Source: an uncultured Oscillospiraceae bacterium (lineage in GTDB: Bacteria > Bacillota > Clostridia > Oscillospirales > Ruminococcaceae). From it: DNA of 9,655 bases. The stretch lies in contig UQMF01000041.1 of the NCBI GenBank assembly GCA_900542145.1, positions 1-9,655 of the forward strand. The letters are read 5' to 3'. The translations under genes and the position numbers were made by a program. The notes under the pieces were generated by a model. That model was given only the letters and a program-made list of their open reading frames with translations. It was not told the origin of the DNA and did no database searches. Each line of letters starts with the position of its first letter. Position 1 is the first letter of the stretch. Below, in pieces: positions 1 through 5,083 of this stretch.

Positions 1-2
1 AG

Positions 3-323
3 TACCGCCTGCGTCCGCTGTACTACGTCAGCGACGCGGACAAGGCTTGGTACAAGGAAAAGTACGGCGTGCGGTATTCCGACGCATATGAGGTGTACGG
101 GCTTACCCGGACAGGCTGTTGCGGCTGCCCGATATCTTACAAGGCAGTCGCCGACCTGGAGAAAATCAAGCCGTATGAGCCGAATGTAGTCAAGGCTGCC
201 TGGAACATCTTCGGGGACAGTTACAGATACCGCGAGCAGTACAACGAATACAAGAAGAAGCGCATGGAATTTGAACGCTCCGGCGGTCAGTTTTCATTCG
301 ATAATATGGAGGAATTCACATGA
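3..323 (+). CDS. PAPS reductase-family protein, C-terminal part (5' end outside window)
   Basis: The frame is open from base 3 to the TGA at 321-323 and gives 106 visible residues, so the N-terminus lies upstream of the window. The segment RTGCCGCP (visible residues 36-43) is the Cys-rich C-terminal signature of phage and DndC-like members of the phosphoadenosine-phosphosulfate reductase family, in which an ATP-pyrophosphatase (PP-loop) domain comes first. That PP-loop domain is not in view. Enzymes of this fold activate sulfate, sulfur or related groups with ATP. Phage copies are common, but their substrate is generally unknown, so no pathway is claimed. The residues after the motif are charged and rich in Tyr and Lys. 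The stop overlaps the start of the SMC-like gene as ATGA, which indicates translational coupling to the recombination operon. The family call is fairly firm; the biochemical role is open. Confidence 0.72.
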   Translation, partial: YRLRPLYYVSDADKAWYKEKYGVRYSDAYEVYGLTRTGCCGCPISYKAVADLEKIKPYEPNVVKAAWNIFGDSYRYREQYNEYKKKRMEFERSGGQFSFDNMEEFT

Positions 324-1606
324 TAAAAATAACCAACCTTGAACTCGAAAACATCAAGCGCATAAAAGCAATCCAGCTCACGCCGTCGGAGAGCGGACTT
401 ACGGTCATCGGCGGGAACAACGGCCAGGGCAAGACTTCCGTGCTGGACGCTATCGCGTGGGCGCTGGGCGGCGACAAATTCAAGCCCTCGCAGCCGCAGC
501 GAGACGGCTCGGTAATTCCTCCGCACCTGCGCGTGACCCTCTCGAACGGGCTTGTCGTAGAGCGCAAGGGCGACCGGGGAACGCTGAAAATCACCGACCC
601 GAACGGCGGCAAGGGAGGCCAGCAGCTCCTCAACGAGTTCATCGGGCAGCTCGCGCTCGACCTGCCGAAATTCATGCAGGCGACCAGCAAGGAAAAGGCG
701 CAGACCCTCCTCCGGATAATCGGCGTGGGGGACAAGCTCGCCGCGCTGGAGCAGCAGGAGCAGAATACTTACAATCAGCGCCGCGCCGTCGGGCAGGTCG
801 CCGACCAGAAGCAGAAGTACGCCGACGGACTTCCGGACTACCCGGACGCTCCCGCCGAGGAAATAAGCATTTCCGAGCTTCTCCGCAGCCAGCAGGAGAT
901 ACTCGCGCGCAACGGCGAGAATCAGCGCCTGCGGCAGAACCGCGATATCTGCGAGCAGGAATTACTCCGCGCCCGGCAGGATTACGACCGCGCCGCGGAA
1001 GCCCTCGCAAAGGCTCAGCAGGCAGCCGAAACCGCCCGCAAGTCCGCCGCCGACCTCACGGACGAAAGCACCGCCGAGATTGAGGAGAATATCCACAACA
1101 TCGACTTTATCAACGCGAAAGTCCGGGCGAACCGCGAGCGTACCCGCGCCCTCACGGAAGCGCAGGAGAGCCGCGAGCAGTACGACGAACTCACCGCGAA
1201 GATAGAGGATATCCGGGCGCAGAAAACAGCCCTGCTGGACGGCGCAGACCTCCCTCTGCCGGGGCTTTCCGTGCAGGACGGCGAACTCACCTACAACGGC
1301 GCAAAGTGGGACTGCATGAGCGGCGCGGAACAGCTCCGGGTATCGACCGCGATAGTCCGCCGGCTTAACCCGCAGTGCGGATTCGTGCTGATGGACAAGC
1401 TGGAGCAGATGGACACCGCGACCCTCGCGGATTTCGGAACATGGCTGGAGCAGGAGGGCTTGCAGGTCATAGCGACCCGTGTAAGCACCGGCGGCGAGTG
1501 CAGTATCATCATCGAGGACGGCTATGCGAAGCCGGCTGAACAGCCTGCAAATGCGACCGCTACAGTCGTTCCGCAGCAGGCAACCTGGGAAAGGGGTAAA
1601 TTCTGA
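320..1606 (+). CDS. SMC/Rad50-like AAA ATPase (phage recombination)
   Basis: This 428-residue protein is probably an ABC-type DNA-repair ATPase related to the Rad50/SbcC and RecN head domains. The N-terminal lobe starts with a typical strand and carries Walker A GNNGQGKT (residues 32-39). A Gln/Glu/Arg/Ala-rich helical stretch at about 125-305 looks like a short coiled coil. The C-terminal lobe has a signature motif MSGAEQLR (333-340) and a Walker B-like FVLMD (355-359). It is much shorter than cellular SbcC, as is usual for phage versions. The residue after the Walker B Asp is Lys360 rather than the usual Glu, and no clear H-loop His is seen in the following IATRVST. The last 25 residues are a Pro/Gln/Ala-rich tail ending in basic-aromatic GKF. 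The start at 320 has GGAGG at 308-312 and overlaps the previous stop. No Mre11/SbcD-like nuclease partner lies in the window. Confidence 0.85.
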   Translation: MIKITNLELENIKRIKAIQLTPSESGLTVIGGNNGQGKTSVLDAIAWALGGDKFKPSQPQRDGSVIPPHLRVTLSNGLVVERKGDRGTLKITDPNGGKGGQQLLNEFIGQLALDLPKFMQATSKEKAQTLLRIIGVGDKLAALEQQEQNTYNQRRAVGQVADQKQKYADGLPDYPDAPAEEISISELLRSQQEILARNGENQRLRQNRDICEQELLRARQDYDRAAEALAKAQQAAETARKSAADLTDESTAEIEENIHNIDFINAKVRANRERTRALTEAQESREQYDELTAKIEDIRAQKTALLDGADLPLPGLSVQDGELTYNGAKWDCMSGAEQLRVSTAIVRRLNPQCGFVLMDKLEQMDTATLADFGTWLEQEGLQVIATRVSTGGECSIIIEDGYAKPAEQPANATATVVPQQATWERGKF

Positions 1607-2658
1607 TGGAATTCAACATATCGACCGGAAAAGTACACACCGCCGTTAAAACGGTGATTTACGGCGCGGAGGGTATCGGCAAGACGACCCTCGCGGCGCA
1701 GTTCCCTCAGCCCCTTTTTATCGACACCGAGGGAAGCACGAAGCAGCTCGACGTAGCCCGGCTCCCTGCGCCGTCAAGCTGGGAAATGCTCCTCCAGGAG
1801 CTGGATTTCGTCCGGGACAAGCGCCCCTGCGCGACCCTCGTTATTGACACCGTGGACTGGGCGGAGCAGCTCTGTATAGCCGACCTCTGCGCGAAGAACG
1901 GCAAATCCGGTATCGAGGATTTCGGCTACGGCAAGGGCTGGGAGTTCGAAAAGGAGAGCTTCGGGAAGTTCCTGAACAAGCTGACAGAGGTCATAAACGC
2001 CGGGATAAACGTAACGCTGACCGCGCACGCGGCGCTCCGGAAGTTCGAGCAGCCGGACGAAATGGGAAGCTACGACCGCTGGGAGATGAAGCTCGGCAGC
2101 AAGACCACCAACAAGATATCCCCGCTGATAAAGGAGTGGGCGGACATCGTGCTGTTCTGCAACTACAAGACGATGGTAGTCCAGACGGACAAGGACGGCA
2201 AGAAGCACAAGGCGCAGGGAAACCGCCGGGTGATGTACACCCAGCACCACCCCTGCTGGGACGCCAAGAACCGCTACGGGCTCCCGGAGGAGATACCGAT
2301 GGAGTACGCGCAGATAGCGCATATATACGTCCCTGCGCCTGCGCCGCAGACCTCGCCCGCTCAGAGCGTACCGGAAGCTCCGCCCGTACCTGCTCCGGTT
2401 ACTGCCGCGCTGGGCGTTCCGCAGGCGGCTCACGTCCAGACCCCCGAACCTGCCGCCGGAATTCCGAAAGCACTCTCTGACCTTATGGCAGCTTCCGGAA
2501 TTACAGAACAGCAGATACGCGCGGCGGTCGCGATGAAAGGCTACTTCCCGGAGGACATGCCGATAAGCGCCTACCCGGAGGATTTCGTCAGCGGCGTTCT
2601 GGTCGGCGCGTGGAAGCAGATTGTTGATTTCATCAACGAACAGAAATACCCGTTCTGA
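1606..2658 (+). CDS. AAA_24-family RecA-fold ATPase, Sak4-like recombinase
   Basis: This 350-residue protein matches the phage AAA_24 ('nucleotide-binding protein') family, which includes the Sak4 single-strand annealing/RecA-like recombinases. Walker A is GAEGIGKT (20-27). The strand LFIDTEGS (37-44) and Walker B LVIDTVDW (78-85) follow, and the polar TAHA (139-142) is the sensor-like strand end. The ATPase core ends near residue 240. A Pro/Ala-rich linker (about 242-288) then leads to a small helical C-terminal domain that finishes in KYPF. Known Sak4 proteins promote ssDNA annealing and work with a cognate single-strand-binding protein, and the DUF669-like gene just downstream is the natural candidate. 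The start ATG shares one base with the preceding stop (TGATG), with AAGGGG at 1591-1596. An alternative call is a generic AAA ATPase, but the neighbours favour recombination. Confidence 0.83.
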   Translation: MEFNISTGKVHTAVKTVIYGAEGIGKTTLAAQFPQPLFIDTEGSTKQLDVARLPAPSSWEMLLQELDFVRDKRPCATLVIDTVDWAEQLCIADLCAKNGKSGIEDFGYGKGWEFEKESFGKFLNKLTEVINAGINVTLTAHAALRKFEQPDEMGSYDRWEMKLGSKTTNKISPLIKEWADIVLFCNYKTMVVQTDKDGKKHKAQGNRRVMYTQHHPCWDAKNRYGLPEEIPMEYAQIAHIYVPAPAPQTSPAQSVPEAPPVPAPVTAALGVPQAAHVQTPEPAAGIPKALSDLMAASGITEQQIRAAVAMKGYFPEDMPISAYPEDFVSGVLVGAWKQIVDFINEQKYPF

Positions 2659-2659
2659 T

Positions 2660-2677
2660 TTGCAGTATATTGCAGTA
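2660..2677. repeat. Tandem TTGCAGTA direct repeat
   Basis: TTGCAGTA occurs at 2660-2667 and again at 2670-2677, so the copies are offset by 10 bp, about one helical turn. They begin one base after the stop of the Sak4-like gene, in the 88-bp gap before the DUF669-like gene. This could be a small regulatory site or chance. No consensus promoter could be built around it. Confidence 0.35.
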
Positions 2678-2699
2678 ATTCACATGATAAACTCGGCAA

Positions 2700-2719
2700 G
2701 GGAGGAAAAAAGAACTCCC
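2700..2719 (+). other. Small hairpin GGGAG/CTCCC upstream of the DUF669-like gene
   Basis: GGGAG at 2700-2704 can pair with CTCCC at 2715-2719 around an A-rich 10-base loop. No T-run follows, so it is not a convincing terminator. It contains a GGAGG that is not followed by a suitable start, and the real ribosome binding site AGGAGG is at 2733-2738. It could affect mRNA stability in the only sizeable gap inside the recombination block. The stem is short, so the claim is weak. Confidence 0.3.
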
Positions 2720-2746
2720 GTAATATTTTAATAGGAGGACATCACA

Positions 2747-3262
2747 ATGTCAGAAATCATCGAAAGAGAATTAGGCTGGGACGACGAGATAAGCCGCGAG
2801 AGCGACTTCACGATAATCCCGGAGGGCGACTACGACTTCACTGTAACCGGCTTCGAGCGCGGACGTCACGACGGCTCCGAGAAGCTGCCGCCCTGCAATA
2901 TGGCGATAGTGTCGCTGAGCATTACGCTCCCGGACGGAAGCGCGACGACCCTCAGGCACAGACTGTTCCTGCACAGCCGCTGCGAGGGACTCCTCTCCGC
3001 GTTCTTCACGGGAATCGGACTGAAGCGCAAGGGCGAGCCGCTGCGCATGAACTGGAACGCAGTCCCCGGGGCGCGCGGTCGCTGCAAGATTACCGTCCGC
3101 AACTGGAAGGGCAAGAACGGCGAGGACATGCAGTCCAACGACATAAAGAAATTCTACGACCCTGCGGATCTTCCCACGCCGCAGCCTGCTCCGGTTCAGC
3201 AGCCGGCTACCGGTCAGCAGTACGCTCAGCCCTCCGGCGTATTCACTCCCGGAAAGTGGTGA
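2747..3262 (+). CDS. DUF669-like phage protein, probable ssDNA-associated factor
   Basis: This 171-residue protein resembles the DUF669 family of phage recombination cassettes. Recognisable features are the N-terminal WDDEI (11-15), IPEGDYDFTV (24-33) with FERGRHDGSEKLPPCN (36-51), then FLHSRCEGLLSAFF (74-87) and a closing GRCKITVRNWKGKNG (111-125) before KKFYDP. The alternating beta-like core would suit an OB-type fold. Residues 142-171 are a Pro/Gln-rich tail ending in TPGKW, not the acidic DDDIPF tip of bacterial SSB. Members commonly sit beside Sak4-type ATPases and helicases, as here, and a single-strand-binding role has been proposed for such neighbours; that role is inferred, not visible. 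The start at 2747 has a near-ideal AGGAGG at 2733-2738. The family assignment is from memory of its conserved residues. Confidence 0.7.
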   Translation: MSEIIERELGWDDEISRESDFTIIPEGDYDFTVTGFERGRHDGSEKLPPCNMAIVSLSITLPDGSATTLRHRLFLHSRCEGLLSAFFTGIGLKRKGEPLRMNWNAVPGARGRCKITVRNWKGKNGEDMQSNDIKKFYDPADLPTPQPAPVQQPATGQQYAQPSGVFTPGKW

Positions 3263-3268
3263 TAGAGC

Positions 3269-4930
3269 ATGCCAGAAAATCAGATAACGCTCCTGGAGCC
3301 TGCGGAAGCCCCGGTCCCGCCTGCCGGTGGGCAGGTCAGGGCGGCGCCGATAGCCCTCCGACCCTACCAGAACGAAGCGAAAGCCGCCGTGCTGGAACAG
3401 TGGGAGCAGGGAGTCCAGCGCACCCTGCTGGTGCTTCCGACCGGGTGCGGCAAGACGATAGTTTTCGCGAAGATATCCGAGGACTGCGTGAAGCGCGGCG
3501 AGCGCGTGCTTATCCTGGCGCACCGGGGGGAGCTTCTGGAGCAGGCGGCGGATAAAATCCGCAAGGCGTGCAACCTCAACTGCGCCGTCGAGAAAGCCGA
3601 GGAAACCTCCCTCGGGTCGTTCTGGAGGATTACCGTCGGCAGCGTGCAGACCCTCATGCGCGAGAGCCGCCTGGCGCGGTTCCTGCCGGACTATTTCGAT
3701 ACTATTATAATAGACGAAGCGCACCACGCCATCTCCGACAGCTATCAGCGTATTCTACAGCACTTCAGCGGCGCGAAAGTCCTCGGAGTTACTGCGACCC
3801 CCGACCGCGGCGACATGAAGAACCTCGGACAGGTGTTCGATTCCCTCGCGTATGAGTACACGCTCCCCCGGGCTATCCGGGAGGGCTACCTCTGCCCGAT
3901 AAAGGCGCTCACGATCCCACTGAACCTCGACCTTACCGGGGTTTCCGTCCAGGCGGGGGACTTCCGCGCCGCCGACCTCGATACCGCCCTCGACCCTTAT
4001 CTCTACCAGATAGCCGACGAAATGCTCCGGAACTGCGCTGACCGCAAGACCGTGGTGTTCCTGCCGCTGGTAAAGACTTCCCAGAAGTTCCGGGATATCC
4101 TCAATCAGCGCGGATTTCACGCGGCGGAAGTCAACGGGAATTCCGACGACCGCGCGGAGATACTCCGGGATTTCGACGACGGAAAGTACAACGTGCTGTG
4201 CAACTCAATGCTGCTGACCGAGGGCTGGGACTGCCCCTCCGTGGACTGCGTGATAGTCCTCCGCCCGACAAAGGTGCGCGGACTGTACTGCCAGATGGTG
4301 GGCAGAGGAACGCGGCTCAGTCCCGGCAAGAAAGACCTGCTGTTACTGGACTTCCTCTGGCACACTCAGCGGCACGAGCTGTGCAGACCCGCGCACCTCA
4401 TCTGCGAAACGGAGGAAGTCGTGCAGAAGATGACGGCGAACCTCGCAGAATCCGGCTGCGCAATGGACATCACCGAAGCGGAAGCTCAGGCGGAAAGCGA
4501 CATCGTGGCACAGCGCGAGGAATCCCTGGCGAAGCAGCTCAGCGAAATGCGCAAACGCAAGCGCGCGTTAGTTGACCCGCTCCAGTTCGAGATGTCGATA
4601 CAGGCGCAGGATCTGTCCGGGTACGTTCCGTCATTCGGCTGGGAGATGTCGCCGCCGTCACAGAAGCAGCTCGACGCCCTGGAGAAGTACGGAATCTACC
4701 CGAACGAAATCGAGAACGCTGGCAAGGCGCAGCTCCTCCTGGAACGCCTGAACAAGCGCCGCATGGACGGGCTTTCCACCCCGAAGCAGATACGCCTGCT
4801 GGAGAACAAGGGCTTCCTGCACGTCGGGGAATGGACGTTCCAGCAGGCAAGCAATATGATAACGAGAATAGCGGCGAACGGCTGGCGCGTACCCGGGGGC
4901 GTAATCCCCGTGGAATACACGCCAGAATGA
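3269..4930 (+). CDS. SF2 DEAD/DEAH-box helicase (ResIII/type III restriction-like)
   Basis: This 553-residue ATP-dependent helicase has the full SF2 motif set in order: RPYQNEA (31-37), motif I PTGCGKT (57-63), motif Ia LAHRGELLEQ (83-92), motif II DEAH (149-152), motif III TAT (175-177), motif IV region VVFLPLVKTS (262-271), motif V LLTEGWDCPSVD (315-326) and motif VI QMVGRGTR (342-349). It probably unwinds or remodels branched DNA during phage recombination or replication. Beyond the helicase core, residues about 400-450 are Glu/Gln/Arg-rich. The end then holds two similar helix-turn units (463-499 and 503-540). The N-terminal 30 residues form a Pro/Ala-rich extension. The ATG lies 6 bases after the previous stop with only a weak ribosome binding site, so translation probably depends on coupling. 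No nuclease or methylase domain is present, which argues against a restriction subunit. Confidence 0.9.
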   Translation: MPENQITLLEPAEAPVPPAGGQVRAAPIALRPYQNEAKAAVLEQWEQGVQRTLLVLPTGCGKTIVFAKISEDCVKRGERVLILAHRGELLEQAADKIRKACNLNCAVEKAEETSLGSFWRITVGSVQTLMRESRLARFLPDYFDTIIIDEAHHAISDSYQRILQHFSGAKVLGVTATPDRGDMKNLGQVFDSLAYEYTLPRAIREGYLCPIKALTIPLNLDLTGVSVQAGDFRAADLDTALDPYLYQIADEMLRNCADRKTVVFLPLVKTSQKFRDILNQRGFHAAEVNGNSDDRAEILRDFDDGKYNVLCNSMLLTEGWDCPSVDCVIVLRPTKVRGLYCQMVGRGTRLSPGKKDLLLLDFLWHTQRHELCRPAHLICETEEVVQKMTANLAESGCAMDITEAEAQAESDIVAQREESLAKQLSEMRKRKRALVDPLQFEMSIQAQDLSGYVPSFGWEMSPPSQKQLDALEKYGIYPNEIENAGKAQLLLERLNKRRMDGLSTPKQIRLLENKGFLHVGEWTFQQASNMITRIAANGWRVPGGVIPVEYTPE

Positions 4931-4969
4931 TGAATAATTCGGAATTCGGAATGCGGAATGCGGAATCAT

Positions 4970-4988
4970 TGTACCGCTTCGCGGTGCA
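4970..4988 (+). other. Internal hairpin A of the palindromic element
   Basis: TGTACCGC pairs with GCGGTGCA around a TTC loop, with one T-G wobble. An outer CGGAA/TTCCG pair (4961-4965 with 4990-4994) can extend it across a small internal loop, in competition with the terminal arm. ACCGC recurs at 5031-5035 and could capture the same GCGGT (4981-4985), giving an alternative long-range fold that encloses hairpin B. Confidence 0.6.
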
Positions 4989-5014
4989 TTTCCGATTGTA
5001 TCGAATTTTAATCC

Positions 5015-5030
5015 GTCCGCGTAAGCGGAC
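5015..5030 (+). other. Internal hairpin B with GNRA-type loop
   Basis: GTCCGC pairs perfectly with GCGGAC around GTAA, which is a GNRA-class tetraloop if transcribed. It sits in the right half of the palindromic element about 55 bases before the primase start codon. No T-run follows, so it does not look like a terminator. Confidence 0.6.
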
Positions 5031-5083
5031 ACCGCAATTCCGAATTACGAATTACGCATTCCGAATTTGAAAGAAAGGTGCTT

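Larger units (their letters stand above)
4936..5067. repeat. 132-bp palindromic intergenic element with heptad-built terminal inverted repeats
   Basis: The gap between the helicase and primase genes is almost wholly one palindromic element. The left arm 4936-4966 and right arm 5037-5067 are inverted repeats matching at 26 of 31 positions. Each arm is built from four AAT[T/G]CG[G/T] heptads; the left reads AATTCGG twice, then AATGCGG twice. The interior carries two further hairpins, so the whole can fold as a three-way or cruciform structure. It encodes nothing convincing. Its look is that of a MITE or REP-like mobile palindrome: terminal inverted repeats, no transposase, non-coding landing site. 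TGAA occurs just outside both ends (4931-4934 and 5068-5071), but one extra base on the left means it is not a clean target duplication. It could instead be a binding array acting on the downstream primase gene. Confidence 0.72.

Noticed and set aside
2771..3727. Long open frame on the minus strand (318 codons) across the DUF669-like and helicase genes
   Set aside because: It lies antisense to two well-supported genes, has no recognisable domain and is Arg/Leu-rich, as expected for the complement of G+C-rich coding DNA.
3269..4930. Helicase as a type III or type I restriction subunit
   Set aside because: It has SF2 helicase motifs only; there is no PD-(D/E)XK motif and no methylase or specificity gene nearby, while the neighbours are phage recombination genes.
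4936..5067. CRISPR array
   Set aside because: The repeats are 7-bp heptads arranged as inverted arms, without 25-40 bp repeats or unique spacers.
4831..5070. Plus-strand frame of 79 codons covering the palindromic element
   Set aside because: Its first part is out of frame with the helicase and its second part is the inverted repeat; no ribosome binding site and no protein-like character.
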